A stretch of 64,000 nucleotides of DNA, from NCBI RefSeq assembly GCF_032118995.1, contig NC_092648.1, positions 2,061,001 to 2,125,000 of the forward strand, written 5' to 3'. The translations under genes were made by a program, and so were the position numbers. This DNA comes from Asterias amurensis (taxonomy: Eukaryota; Echinodermata; Asteroidea; Forcipulatida; Asteriidae). The notes under the pieces are model-generated. The model worked only from the letters and a program-made list of their open reading frames with translations, made no database searches and was not told the origin of the DNA. Positions 19,457 to 31,850 of this stretch are shown here, one piece after another (position 1 is the stretch's first letter; the number at the start of each line of letters is the position of its first letter).

Positions 19457-19670
19457 AGAAAATATCTATAATAATATTCTTTATTCACGATGCGAATTTA
19501 ACATCTCTCATATGGTAGGGTCTGTTCCGAGTGTATTCCTGCACTCTAGTCTTTTATAGTTCCTTCTTAGCAAATCCCTGCTTGTTTCTCTTTGTTCCAG
19601 TACCTTGAATGCCTTATTGGTAGATACATCCCTTTTTACAGAATATTCTTAATATTTTATTCCCATTTAG

Positions 19671-19778
19671 GCTAGCTGCAAACATGCATTGTCAGATGAA
19701 GTCTACCTCTCTAGAAGTAGATGCATGATGGGAATACAGCCCAGCTTCTCGATTCAAGGATATCTTCTCAATCAACAG
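19671..19778 (+). other. Exon-like module P5
   Basis: 108 bases between TCCCATTTAG and ACAG|GTATAT. It is open in the frame SDEVYLSRSRCMMGIQPSFS to the end of the module. Tandem copy of P3 and P4 with its flanking intron sequence. Confidence 0.6.
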
Positions 19779-20526
19779 GTATATTTCTGACCTTTTTAAA
19801 CAGTTTTCCATATAATGTTAAATACATCAAGAGATTTGGAACAGTTCTGTGGTACTAGAAAATTATGTTTTTTTTATTTATTTGAAACTTCAAAATTAAA
19901 TAGTTCAATGATAACTGGTTGATAAGTGAAAAATACAAGTGCATAGTTCCACATTTTGCAACTGCCATGCTTTGCAAAGAAGGATATTGATTATTTATCT
20001 TATACGCGCAGTGTACTTGCATGTGCCTATCCTGGGTGTCTTGTTGGGTGTCAAAATTGTATACAAACATGAACAAAAGAGAGTTGACACCCCAAATTAC
20101 GCGCATTGTTTGTAGGCATGTTCTGTTTCGTGTGAGAAATCAATAGATCCCCCTTGCATAACGCGAAACACTACAGGTACGCTGAGGTTACGCGAACGTT
20201 TTTATGCACAGCGAACAGCTTTTGTTCAATGATCTGCCTCCTTTTTGAGAGTACGACGTCATATGCAATGGGTCTATTTCTTGGGTGTGACTTCGTAATA
20301 GTTTATTTATGAACATTTGGTTTTGTTCCAATTTATGTGCTGTATTTTTATACTCACTTCTTCCCAACTCCTGTAAAGCCAAATTAACAGAGCAAACTGA
20401 GTTGACTTATTACACATTGCTTATCACAAAAAGGGGGACCAATAAATGAGAGGGCAAATGTTAATCTAAAACTTACTGTTATGTTTCATTATCCATGAGA
20501 CTTTTTTATTTGTTTGCATGATACAG

Positions 20527-20621
20527 TGAGGGTTGTCATCTCCACAGAGATCTACTCATCAACCAAGTAGATGTCTGAGACCTGCAGTGGATGAGCTTCC
20601 TAACAATGCACAACGAGTTTG
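20527..20621 (+). other. Exon-like module P6
   Basis: 95 bases between GATACAG and TTTG|GTAAAG. It has GATCTACTCATCAACCAAG then TAGATGTCTGAGACC, the best match to the minus-strand modules. The frame in register with those modules hits TAG after IYSSTK. Confidence 0.6.
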
Positions 20622-20699
20622 GTAAAGGAACTGCTCTCTCCTTCTGAAAAGGTAAGGGAAACTCCTGAATATTAAACAGTTGTGATACAAGATGACAAT

Positions 20700-20995
20700 G
20701 ACTAGGGCGACCTAGTCGAAACGTTGAGACCAATTTAAGAACTGACTTCGCGGTAGTACAGTTAATTTCGATCCTATAAACTAGAGTATAAGTCCCAGCC
20801 TATTTTACATACCATCCGCCCGGGTAATAGTTAAAAAGCAGGACAGTTCTTTTCGGAACTGAGAAATCTCCCGAACACCCGAACAATCTACTCCGCAGTA
20901 GTAGAATAAAGAACAAACTCTACCTGGCAAGTAGATACACACATGGTGTTACCGCAAAGCAAATATATATTGATACCTCACCATGCAATGCCTCA
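20700..20995. repeat. Interspersed repeat D with intact hairpin start
   Basis: Begins with GACTAGG-GCGA-CCTAGTC, a perfect 7-base hairpin, then GAAACGTTGAGACC. The remainder matches 8140-8475 to CCTCACCATGCAATGCCTCA. Sits in the P6-P7 intron. Confidence 0.65.
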
Positions 20996-21551
20996 AATCA
21001 TATATTAAACAGTTGGTCATAAATTTGTTCTAGTTTCCTTCATTTAAATTAATCATGACTTTCCCTCATTGTTAGTTCCACCTAATGCCAGGGGCAGCAC
21101 TGGACTCTAATATTTGAGTTGGGTACAGCATATGATGGGCGAATATTTAAGGAGGTATTTGAATATCTAAATACCTCTGTACTGTAACGTCGAAGCTGAT
21201 CGGCCTGTAGGGGGCGCCAGCATAGCTCCGCTGTGGAGCTTTATGCCGCTGGCTGCTCCCCGTCGAGCAATTGGGTCTCCAAATCTTATTCAAACTGCGT
21301 GAACCGAAAAAGCTAAGCCTATGCTTCAAATACATTTTCAAATACGTTTTTATGGAAGATAGATTTATACAATGTCAAATTGTAGTCTGAAGGAAATTTT
21401 GTCAAGAAAGGTTTGTTATAAAACTAAAGAAACCTACTTCCACAGTGCATGCAGGTTCTTGTTTGTATGGGAGGGGAAGTCACAAATTGTGATTGCCAAA
21501 ATGCAAATCTTGCTGTATGTGACTAGCAAATCTTGCTGTAAGTGACTAATA

Positions 21552-21564
21552 CCCCCCCCCCCCC
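21552..21564 (+). repeat. C13 homopolymer
   Basis: Run of 13 C in the P6-P7 intron. Confidence 0.9.
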
Positions 21565-21682
21565 AACAAATACATTGAATTTGATTTGAATCAGCGACTC
21601 ATTTTCAAAACAAAAAACAAATGAGGACAGGTTCAGATTTAGTGCGACAAAATTAAATGATTTGTTAATTTTATTTTCACAG

Positions 21683-21783
21683 AGTTAGTAATGCTGAAAT
21701 GAGATCAACCCGTCAACAACGTGGATGTCTTCACTATACATGACAACCTTGAATGTTGAATGTTTCTTCTGGCAAAAGATGAG
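21683..21783 (+). other. Exon-like module P7
   Basis: 101 bases between TTTTCACAG and GAG|GTAAAT. It is a diverged copy: ATCAACCCGTCAACAACG then GGATGTCTTC sits where P6 has its core. Confidence 0.45.
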
Positions 21784-21835
21784 GTAAATTTATGAACACG
21801 TACATCTCGGAAATGCCAAACATTAATGGTTTGGT

Positions 21836-22060
21836 TGGCATAGTGGCATCTTTCTTCGCCTTCCATCTTTAGGACCCTGGTTTAAATCATACTTGGGGTA
21901 CTACGTGGATTGGGTTTTCAGTCCCTCTAAGACTTTGTGGGTTTTCCTGGAACATTTTTCCTCCCACATCTAAAACTGAAACCCCTCCAGGTTCTTGGCT
22001 AGTATATTGTGATTAAGTTTGCTTTTCTGAGAGTCCTGGGCTTCACAATCAGAATAAATC
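21836..22060 (+). mobile_element. tRNA-derived SINE
   Basis: A-box-like GGTTGGCATAGTGGCATC and B-box-like GGTTTAAATCATA, then TCCTCCCACATCTAAAACTG and GGTTCTTGGCTAGTATATTG. A decayed relative may lie near 14480-14720. Confidence 0.5.
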
Positions 22061-22435
22061 AAATGAAATTATTTTTGGATGTCATTTATTTGTTAATGCT
22101 TCAAGGAAAAGACCATGATCTTTTGTGAGTTTGATTGTCATTCCTTTGCTGGTTTAATCAGCATTTCGATCCACTATAAAACAATTTTAAATTTGCTTAT
22201 GGAAAGAACCCTTTTGTTGCTGTACGATTTTGAAAAATCACCGAAATTATGATGCATCTCTTGTAAGGGTATTTCAGCACAAACCTCTTGATAATAAATT
22301 ATAATATTCTTTGTTTGTATGATATAACATGGTTTGTTAAATAAAATGAAAAAGGATAATCTCTACATTATCTTTGCTTGTTCATATTTGTAAAACCAAC
22401 TTAAACATCATTTTGTTTTTGTATGCATGATACAG

Positions 22436-22530
22436 TGAGGGTTGTCATCTCCACCGAGATCTACTCATCAACCAAGTAGACGTCTGAGACCTGCAGTCGA
22501 TGAACTTCCCAATAATCTACGATGAATCAG
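22436..22530 (+). other. Exon-like module P8
   Basis: 95 bases between GATACAG and ATCAG|GTAAAT. Near-identical to P6 (same length; core ATCAACCAAGTAGACGTC). Confidence 0.6.
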
Positions 22531-22550
22531 GTAAATGAACTGCTCTCTTC

Positions 22551-22934
22551 TTAAAGTCACTGGACACTGTTGGTAAATACTCAGAGTAATTGTTAGCTTA
22601 AAAACTTACTTGGTAACAAGCAATGGAGAGCTGTTGATAGTATAAAACATTGTGAGAAACTGCTCCCTCTGAAGTGTCGTAGTTTTTGAAAAAGAAGTAA
22701 CTTCTCACTAAAATATTTGAATTGATTTCGAGACCTCAGCTGAGGTCTCGAAATCAAGCATCTGAAAGCACACAACTTGTGTGACAAGGGTGTTTTTTCT
22801 TCCATTTTTCTCTCGCAACTTTCACGACAAATTGAGTTCCAATTTTCACAGGTTTGTTATTTATGCATATGTTGGGATACACCATGTGAGAAGACTGGTC
22901 TTTGACAATGACCAAAGGTGTCCAGTGCCTTTAA
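22551..22934. mobile_element. MITE A, full length
   Basis: TTAAAGTCACTGGACACTGT to AGGTGTCCAGTGCCTTTAA; the internal palindrome AGACCTCAGCTGAGGTCT marks the centre. In the P8-P9 intron. Confidence 0.75.
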
Positions 22935-23394
22935 TAAAAGGTTACAGGAACAACCCTGAACATTGCAAGAGCTGTTGGTTCTAAACTGTCCTAGTTTCCT
23001 TAATTCAAATTATCCTCACTTTGCCTATAGTTCAATCTGTTGACAGTATTAAACGTAACTAGACTAATAGAGTAAGGTGTAATCGAACTGATTGGTGGGG
23101 AGTTCCACTAAATCGTTGAATAAAAAAACATGCCAAATTCAATCGAGTGATAACAACTGTATTTTAGTGTAGATTGATTTAAATCTGTATTTTGTTATAC
23201 TTTTTTTCGAAGGGGAAGAAGTTGGGTCGCAAAAACGTTGATTAATGATAGTGATTTCTTAAAATATAAGCGCGCATATCCGTGATGCTGTAAGCGCTTT
23301 ATATACAGTTTTTTCCTCCGAGGTGTTTGGGACTATGTGGGACTATGTTTGAATGATGAGATTTACTCCTAACATATCACCATGTAATGGTTTA

Positions 23395-23625
23395 CAAGGT
23401 GCTGTGGCACAATATGCTGACAATCAAACCAGGAACACCGGGGTGAACCCTTTCTCTTTTCGATAAATGCATGGGGTTCTTTTATGTGCAATACACAACA
23501 CACGGGACCAAAGTCTTTATGTCCCATCTGAAGGACGAAGCAATGGTTTTAAAAGTGTCTTGCTTATGGACACAAGTGTCAAGACTGGGACTCAAACCCA
23601 CACTCTGCTGATCGGAAACACCAAA
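23395..23625. repeat. Short interspersed repeat
   Basis: GGGTTCTTTTATGTGCAATA, CACGGGACCAAAGTCTTTAT, GTCCCATCTGAAGGACGAAG and ACCCACACTCTGCTGATC form a layout common to many invertebrate genomes. Class not settled. Confidence 0.5.
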
Positions 23626-23743
23626 GTTTGAACTCAGTGCTCTTATTCTTTGAATACTTAAAAAACTAAAATTACATTTTTGAACACACATTCTACCTTA
23701 AACCTTAAAAATAAACATTTGTTTGTTTTAATATTATCTGTAG

Positions 23744-23852
23744 ATGATGTCTACCTGTCACAGAGTAGATTCTTGAGACCTGCAACTGCGTATAGTCAGC
23801 CCACTGTCTACACATCACGAGTTAAGATGTGTGAGGGTTACGCAAGAGGAAG
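23744..23852 (+). other. Exon-like module P9, fully open
   Basis: 109 bases between TATCTGTAG and AAG|GTAAAA. It is open throughout in one frame: DVYLSQSRFLRPATAYSQPT then VYTSRVKMCEGYARGR. It is the counterpart of P1. This is the best candidate for a module that still encodes protein, but no family is recognised. Confidence 0.55.
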
Positions 23853-25108
23853 GTAAAATACCTGTGGTTGTTTTACACTAACATCAAAGGGTGGTCTGTT
23901 TTTGCAGCACTCATACCAACAGAATATCTCGTCACATACCACAACATTTTTGGGGATGAAATGCTGGCACCAGCCTAACCCGAAATGCGAGGTCCGTCCC
24001 TACAGATTGATTACAGATTTAAAAGATAGGAAACATGTTTTTGATTAACAAAACCCCTTTAACTGTACAAAAAAAATACAAAAAGGTTTTTAGTACAAAC
24101 CAATGATAGTTAAACCTTAAACTAGGAATGAAATTATTTTGCATTGTATGATGATAAGTAAAAGATCTGGAATGTGCTGAACACCATGCCTGACCGAAAA
24201 CATATTTACAAAATTTAGTTCAGGCAAACGAGATCCAGTTTGTTTAATGTACACTTTGGCAAATATTATTTGAAAATTGGAATGTTGTATAAATGGAGTC
24301 ACCATTAATGGATCACATATTTTGATGACAAGGGCAAATTAAACGCCACAAGTTAGGGCTAGTTCATTTAATAATAACAAATAATAATAACAAATATAAT
24401 AATAGTGGCAATTTATAATGTGCCATGTCTGTCTAAAAGACACTCCTGGCGCAGGAGAGATGCAGAAGCAAGATTGCAATGAGTTACATTGTTAAGCATA
24501 AATAGAAGTTTTTGACTTCCTTGTTTTGTGTCCTGTTACATCTTAGGACACCTCAATGTTTCCATTTCACAGCATGAAAGAGCTTGTATCCTACTTTGTG
24601 TAGCAAATATCTTTCATTACAATCTTGAAATCTTCAGAGTTTGAGAGAAAAACTAATAGTATTGAAACACCAAGGTTTTCAAGCCATTCTATTAAATAAA
24701 GGAATGATAAATGAGGAACAAGCTTGTTGATTTCATTTGTAAAATTGTAGACATGTTAATTAATGATGTCAGACATAGAGGTAATCTAACATTCAAGTTT
24801 AATGTTCTTGTAAAAAGTAAGTGTACCATTTGCAAGCAAGCACACAATGTGTGTATTTTGAACTCATAATGTTGGAGAAAAATGTACTGTTTCTCGGGTG
24901 GAATACTTCTCGAGAGAGTGGCTTTAAGATTTCAGAAAAATAGTGGGTCTGGTATAGACTATTGTTACCAGGAGGAAAAAACCTTATCTTATAATTAGAT
25001 TTCTTGCAAGGTACACTTATTTTACTCCACAACTTAAAGCTACACAAAAGTAAACTAATAGCTCAATAATTATAAGTAGCCATATTCTTTGCTCTTAATG
25101 TTGTTGAC

Positions 25109-25294
25109 TTAAAGACACTGGACACTTGTGGTAATTACTTAATTGTTAGCATAAAAACTTACTTGGTTACGAGCATGGGAGTGCTGTTGATAGTATACAA
25201 CGTTTTGAGAAACCGCTCCCTCTGAAGTGACATAGTTTTTAAGAAAGAGGTAAAATCTCACTCAAATCTTACGCAAGGTGTACAGTGCCTTTAA
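25109..25294. mobile_element. MITE A, internally deleted
   Basis: TTAAAGACACTGGACACTTG and GGTGTACAGTGCCTTTAA enclose only the outer parts of the foldback. Confidence 0.7.
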
Positions 25295-25711
25295 GAGGTA
25301 TTATTTGCATAGTGGACAAACATCTTAAAAGCAAATTATTATTTCATATTAATGAAAAGCTAGACACTGTCCTTTACAAGTTTTATCTTATTTGCGACTG
25401 GCTGACGAAACCCTAATAATCTCTGAGTCAGTAAGTGTTGTGATATTTTCTTGATAAATGCAGATAAGTTTCAAGATTTGTTACTGGCAGACCTAATTTA
25501 AATTGACAAAGTAAAAAAAAACATGATTTTAACCAAAACCCAATACCAGGCATTGTAGTTTCTTGACGGGAATACCTGATTTGATGACAGAACTGTGCAC
25601 CCTAAATCAATTGTGCAATAAAGCATTCCTCATAGTAAAAAGTGTTACTAGCATACAATCTGTTGCAAACGATTTATCTATGATTTCTGGTATTTGGATT
25701 TTAAAAATTGC

Positions 25712-25914
25712 ACAATTTCATAGAGGTGCTTAAAGCCCCCAAAGAAGCTTAGCACAAACATAAATATGCTTACCAAAATATGGTTACCAGCCTAACTACT
25801 GTGCTATATTAACAACAGGTGACTGGTATGGTATCCCGCTCATTTATGCTCAGCAGAAAACTGCTAAGAAATATTTTCAGCTAAAAGCAGCTCTGTGAAA
25901 TTAGGCCCAGGGTA
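25712..25914. mobile_element. GGGCCCAATTTCA-type TIR MITE
   Basis: AATTTCATAGAGGTGCTTAA at one end and AGCTCTGTGAAATTAGGCCC at the other are inverted; AAAATATGGTTACCAGCC lies inside. Relatives at 51770, 53252 and 53488. Confidence 0.65.
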
Positions 25915-26429
25915 GAAATTTGAAATATGTATTGACAAATAAAATAGTAACATTTAATCTTTCATAAGAAGTGTCCAAATGGTGCTTAAAACATCACTCT
26001 GCAAATAATTCAAAGTTATTGAAAACTAAATTAAAACGATTGTCTTACGCTGATAATGTTAAGATTACTTATAATGTGTACATTATAATATATTATTTGA
26101 AGTTTGAGTTGTCAAATAAAATGATTCTATAAATGAAAAAAGAAATCTCTCATATTTCCTTACTTTAATGTGCTATTGTTTTACATATAATGTGTTGTGG
26201 ATTATAAGTATTAAAGTAAGACATAGAACCCTGTCCCTATCCTTAACCATTGAGTCATACCTTCAATACAAATAAGTAAACCATAAATATAGATTTGTTT
26301 ATAATTGACTGAAAACCCTCCAAAACAAAATGGTACTTGCCTATCCCATTACTCCTACCATCACCCCAAGCCCTCCTCCCAACAGTACAGCCCAAATACT
26401 CCTCATTTCCACCCCAATAAATACTTTGA

Positions 26430-27285
26430 AAAAAAAGTAACACACCTTTAATACGAAAAACCCCTACCGTTAATACTTTGACTAAAAAGTAGCATACCAC
26501 ACCTTTAATACACAAAAACCCTACTGTTAGATTACATCTAAGAATAACCACTTAAATAACAAAGGTTCCACCCCTTTAAAAACTTTAAATTAAAAGTATC
26601 ATACCACAACTTTAATACGAAAAAACCCTACCGTTAAATTACATCTAAGAATAACCACTTTAATAGAAAAGGTTCAACCCCATTAAATACTTTGACTGAA
26701 AAGTACCATACCACACCTTTAATACAAATACCACTACCGTTAAATTACATCTAAGAATAACCACTTTAACAACCAAAGTTTCACCCCCATTAAATACTTT
26801 AGATAAAAAGTACCATAGCACACCTTTAATATGAAAAACCCCTACCGTTAAAATTACATCTAAGAATAACCACTTTAATAACAAAAGTTCCACCCCCTTT
26901 AAAAACTTTAAATAAAAAGTACCATACCACATCTTTAATACGAAAAACCCTTACCGTTAAAATTACATCTAAGAATAACCACTTTAATAACAAAAGTTTC
27001 ACCCCCATTAAATACTTTAGATAAAAAGTACCATAGCACACCTTTAATATGAAAAACCCCTACCGTTAAAATTACATCTAAGAATAAGCACTTTAATAAC
27101 AAAAGTTCCACCCCCTTTAAAAACTTTAAATAATAAGTACCATACCACACCTTTAATACGAAAAACCCCTACCGTTAAATTACATCTAAGAATAACCACT
27201 TTAATAACAAAAGTTCCACCCCCGTTTAACAACTTTAAATAAAAAGTACCACACCACACCTTTAATACGAAAAACCCCATCTCAT
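26430..27285. repeat. 109-base tandem array
   Basis: About eight units with CTTTAATACGAAAAACCCCT, ACCGTTAAATTACATCTAAG, AATAACCACTTTAATAAC and AAAGTACCATACCACACC. Minus-strand ORFs restart every 109 bases; the period is not a multiple of three, so they are by-products. Confidence 0.9.
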
Positions 27286-27309
27286 CCGAACGTACCCCTA
27301 GTCCTCCCA

Positions 27310-27665
27310 AACTTTATCATGCCCGTCTCAGCCAAACACTCCTACCATCGCCCCAACTCCTCATCCCAAAAAGCCCACCCCATTACTCCTACACCATCAC
27401 CCTAAGTCTTTATCCCATACAGTCGAGCCGATCACCCCTACCATCACCCAAGTCCTCATCCCAAACAGTCAAGCCAATCACTCCTACCATCACCCAAGTC
27501 CTCATCCCAAACAGCCGAGCCAATCACCCCTACCATCACCCAAGTTCTCATCCCAAACAGTCAAAGTCCATCACCCCTACCATCACCCTAAGTCCTCATC
27601 CCAGTCAAGCCCATCATCATTCCTACCATCACCCAAGACCTCATCCCAACCAACCGAGCCCACTG
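27310..27665. repeat. ~53-base C-rich tandem array
   Basis: About six units of CACCCCTACCATCACCCAAG, TCCTCATCCCAAACAGTC and AAGCC. The plus strand is almost free of G. Confidence 0.8.
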
Positions 27666-27929
27666 GCTAACCAGCAAACTCCCCGCCCCTTGCCCGGCAG
27701 TCTCAGAGCAGAGGCAACCCTTACCCTAGCCCACTGAGCAACCTCCTTGGCCCCTCAGCACTTAGAAATTTTACTCCTCCAGCCAAGCTCCAAGGCCCTT
27801 GGTAGGCCCTGGTCAACTCTCAGATCAGCTAGAAATCCAAGGGTTGAGCCAGGGAAAAATAAATTCTGAAATATTTTCTAAGTCAGCCATTTTTAACTTC
27901 ATCACTCCAAAAACCGTTAGATTTTTATA

Positions 27930-28010
27930 ACAGCTCAGTAGCACAGCAGTGAGAGAAAGTGCTTACAGAGTGGAAGGTCCCCGGTTCAAGCCCTGCACAT
28001 TTTTATCAGA
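27930..28010 (+). mobile_element. tRNA-like sequence (pseudo-tRNA or SINE head)
   Basis: A-box-like CTCAGTAGCACAGCAGTGAG and B box CGGTTCAAGCCCTG, but no paired acceptor stem. Confidence 0.35.
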
Positions 28011-28035
28011 ATTATAAAAAAAGTCTTTTTTTAAT

Positions 28036-28132
28036 GGTAAAAGGGTCCCCGGAGGGATTTGAACCCACCCTGCTCACAGCTCCAGGATTCCTGGGGCTGT
28101 GAGCTAGCCCGCTGCGCTACGGCGGCTCTTGA
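28036..28132 (-). mobile_element. tRNA-like sequence with long extra stem
   Basis: The minus strand has GCCGTAGCGCAGCGGGCTAG and GGGTTCAAATCCC, with CTCACAGC/GCTGTGAG pairing around CCAGGAATCCTGG. The ends do not pair as an acceptor stem, so a SINE head or pseudogene is likelier than a working tRNA. Confidence 0.35.
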
Positions 28133-28654
28133 AAAATTTGCTCGGAACTAATATTTAAACCTTAGAATGGAAAAGCCGCATAAAAAAAAAATTGAGATGC
28201 ACCATATGACCTTTGACCTTAGCAAGAGTCACAAGAAAAAAGATAGAATAAAGACATGCCAGTTGGTGTATGTTAAATAAAGGTTTATTTCCAGAACAAA
28301 TATAAACAATACAAATATTTCCAGATGTCTTTAACGAGTAAAGCTATACACCTTTAAGACTACATTAAATATTTTAATACTTAAAACAAGTAACATTTAA
28401 AAAGATCACAAAATTACAAAGAACTACAACAAATTTGTTTCTCAAGTAAACGCAAAGACTACAAACCTTACAAGTAATTTTACAATCTAAACTAACAACA
28501 TAAATAATACAAAATAATTAACAGAGTACCGTAATGGACCTTATGCACATGACATCATTTGCGTAAAGCGCAATCAACTACGGGTCTAAAGAAGGTTGCG
28601 CACCGACCCAACCACTACAAAATGCGTATTGCCACCATTTAATACCTAAAGTCT

Positions 28655-29060
28655 ATTAGTGACTTTATTTTAAGTACAAACTAAATTTGAATAAGTTACT
28701 CGTCTTCCTTAATGATTTAACAGTTAAAAAACTGCATTCCCCATCAAGTTACCCCCCCCCCTCAATTTACTCCTTAAGAGTTGAAAATAATACTAGTTAT
28801 TCTAATTCATAAAAAGAACTACACAGAGCTTGCACTGCAAGCGTTTTATACATCCTTAAACTTGCATAAATTACTTGTCTTCCTTAATAACTTTAAAGTA
28901 AATTTAATTTTCCCTAACAACAGTTCAAAAACTGTGTTCTCTTATCAAGCTAACCCCCCCCCCAATTTACTCCATCAGAGTTAAACAATATACCAGTTAT
29001 TTTAATTCAAACAAGAACTACACAGAGCTCGCAATGCAAGCATTTTATACATACTTCAAT
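28655..29060. repeat. ~220-base tandem array
   Basis: About 1.8 units with ACTACACAGAGCTTGCA, GCAAGCGTTTTATACAT, TTACTTGTCTTCCTTAAT, a C-run and CAATTTACTCC. The C-runs are 8-9 bases. Confidence 0.7.
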
Positions 29061-29319
29061 ATGGTATAGTTGTAGATTTAATTTGGTTACTGCATGGAGG
29101 GTGCTCCGCTATCTCGCTGCCATTTTATTCATTCTTGCCAACAGCACCCCTCCTACACATGCCTCATTAACAAAACATTTCTTTAAGTAATATCTAATGT
29201 AATCATACAATAAAAGTGGTTTTATAATATCAAATCTTACTTAAACTTTATTAACACATAGATTTAAAACTCAAGCATTTAATTACATCATTTCTTATTT
29301 CTATTAACAGCAGATGTTT

Positions 29320-31850
29320 TACATGATACCCTTACAGAAGCGAGGCTGCATTTTTCGTTCAACTTAATAGCTGCATCGACCGCATTTAAAATGCATATTA
29401 ACGTCCGATATCTGCAGCGCGCGACCATAAAAAAACAGCAATATTTTCTTTTACCGACGCTACCCGAGATTTTATGAACTCGCCAAAGCCTATCTTACAC
29501 TATGAAGTAACTCTATCTGTTTCATTTTCTATTTATTGAAATAAATTAGCTGTTACGACAAATTTCATATTAAAGCATCAGCTTTTAAATACAACGAACT
29601 ATGGTGCATAAATTGGAAAGCATAATGTACACTGTTTTTAGTAATGAAAAAGTTACATGTTTGTAATACACAAAATGAATGCAGTTAATTTTATATAGTT
29701 AATTTCCAAATTAAACTAATTCATAAAAACTAAAACATAATATTAATCTACATGTAGGCCTGGCATCCCCCACTGATTACACAATGTACTTAATAATGTT
29801 CATACCTAACTTCATAAGTATTTATTGTTTTACTTTTAGTTAAATAATTGTGTCCTTCACCCTTTTGTCCTAAGTTTATGTTAGGATATTTTGATTTTAA
29901 TAGATGCACCGACCACGTTTTAAATGCATATTAATGTCCGATATCTGTGTGCTCGTTAAAAACAAGCAGTATTTTTTTGTCGACATTACACGCCATTTTA
30001 TCTTACACTATTTTGAAACTCTTTTAATCTTACTTTTGCTTTAAAAAAAATGGTTTTGCTTGTAATGCAGATAATTGTATATAGTTAATTTCCTAATTAA
30101 ACAGTTTCACATAATGTTAATCTACATGTAGGCCTGGCCCCCACTGATTGTATATAAAGTTCATGCCTGTGATAATTTCAAAAGTAAACTGTTACATAAA
30201 AACTAAAACTGTTTCATAAAAACTAAAACATAATATTTATCTACATGTAGGCCTGGCATCCCCCACTGATACATATAATGTTCATAACTAAGTTCATAAG
30301 TATTTATTGTTTAAACTTTAGTTAAATAATTGTGTCCTTCACCCTTTTGTCCTAAGGTTATCATAGGATATTTTTTGCCCAAGTTAGTAGATGCAACGGC
30401 CTAAGGTTATGTTAGGATATTTTGTGTTAATAGATGCACCGACCACGTTTTAAATGCATACTAATGTCCGACATCTGCAGCGCTCGTTACCAAAAAACAA
30501 TCAATATTTTGTTCGCCGACGATACACACCATTTTATCTTACACTTTTGTGAAACTCTCTTAGTCTCACTTTCGATTTATAAAAAAGATAAACTAGTTTA
30601 TTACTTATTTTATATTATAGCATTTATTTTTGAATTTGATTTAATGTTGTGCATAAATTTGAAAGAATAATGTACACATTCAGCTCTGATAGATTGTTTT
30701 TTGTAATGCAGATAATTTTATATAGTTAATACCCAAATTAAACTGTTACATAAAAACTAAAACTGTTTCATAAAAATTAAAACATAGTATTTATCTACAT
30801 GTAGGCCTGGCATCCCCCACTGACTACATATAATGTTCATAACTAAGTTCACAAGTATTTATTGTTTAAACTTTAGTTAAATAAATGTGTCCTTCACCCT
30901 TTTGTCCTAAGGTTATCATAAAATAATTTTTGCCCGAATTAATAGATGCACCGACCGCGTTTTAAATGCATATTAATGTCCGATGTCCGCAGCGCTCGTT
31001 AATATTATAAAAAAAAAACAATATCTTTTTGCCGACGTTACACGCCATTTTATCTTACACTTTTGTGAAACTCTTTTAGTCTCAGTTTCGATTTATAAAA
31101 AAGATAAACTAGTTTATTACTTATTTCATATGATAGCTTTAATTTTTGAATTTGATTTAATGTTGGCTACAATTTTGAAAGAATATTGTACACATTCAGC
31201 TATGTTAGTATGTATTTTTTGTAATGCGGATAATTTTATATAGTTAATACCCAAATTAAACTGTTACATAAAAACTAAAACTGTTTCATAAAAATTAAAA
31301 CATAGTATTTATCTACATGTAGGCCTGGCATCCCCCACTGATTACATTTAATGTTCATAACTAAGTTCATTTATTGTTTTAACCTTTGTTAAATAATTGT
31401 GTCTTTCACCCTTTTGTCCTAAGGTTATCATAATATATTTTTTGCCCGAGTTAATAGATGCACCGACCGCATTTTAAATGCATATTAATGTCCGATATCC
31501 GCAGCGCAAGTTAACAAAAAATAAGCAATGTTTTGTTTTGCCGACATTACACGTTTTATCTTACACTTTTGTTTCATATAATAGCATTAATTTTTGAATT
31601 TGATTTAATGTTGGCTATAAATTTGAAAGAATATTGTATACATTCAGCTATGTTAGTATGTTTTTTTGTAATGCAGATAATTTTATACAGTTAATTTTCA
31701 AGTAAAACTGTGTAATAACAAATTAAACATTATATTCATCTACACGTAGGCCTGGCCCCCACTGATTGTACATGTGTACATGTGATGTATTAAATTAAAC
31801 TGTATTGTTTTAATTTTAGTGAAATAATTGTGTCCTTCCCCCTTTTGTAA
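29320..31850. repeat. Long-period (~520-555 base) tandem array
   Basis: CTACATGTAGGCCTGGC recurs near 29750, 30122, 30242, 30797, 31314 and 31741; each full unit also has TTCACCCTTTTGTCCTAAGG, TAGATGCACCGACC, AAATGCATATTAATGTCCGA and TTTTATCTTACACTTTTGTG. Some units have large internal deletions. ORFs in two units are repeat-derived. Confidence 0.85.

Larger units (their letters stand above)
23853..26250. other. Gene-free region after module P9
   Basis: AT-rich, no ORF with protein character. Contains (AATAATAAC)n near 24363-24420, MITE A at 25109 and a GGGCCC-family MITE at 25712. Confidence 0.7.

Noticed and set aside
26255-27310. Series of minus-strand ORFs reading KVVILRCN repeats
   Set aside because: They restart every 109 bases in a tandem array whose period is not a multiple of three.
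28036-28132. Functional tRNA gene
   Set aside because: A- and B-box-like words are present, but acceptor ends do not pair and the extra stem is too long; better read as a SINE head or pseudo-tRNA.
30434-31243. Two similar ORFs with ILHFCETLLVS-like sequence
   Set aside because: They are two copies of a ~540-base tandem repeat; no start context, no family likeness and broken in the other units.
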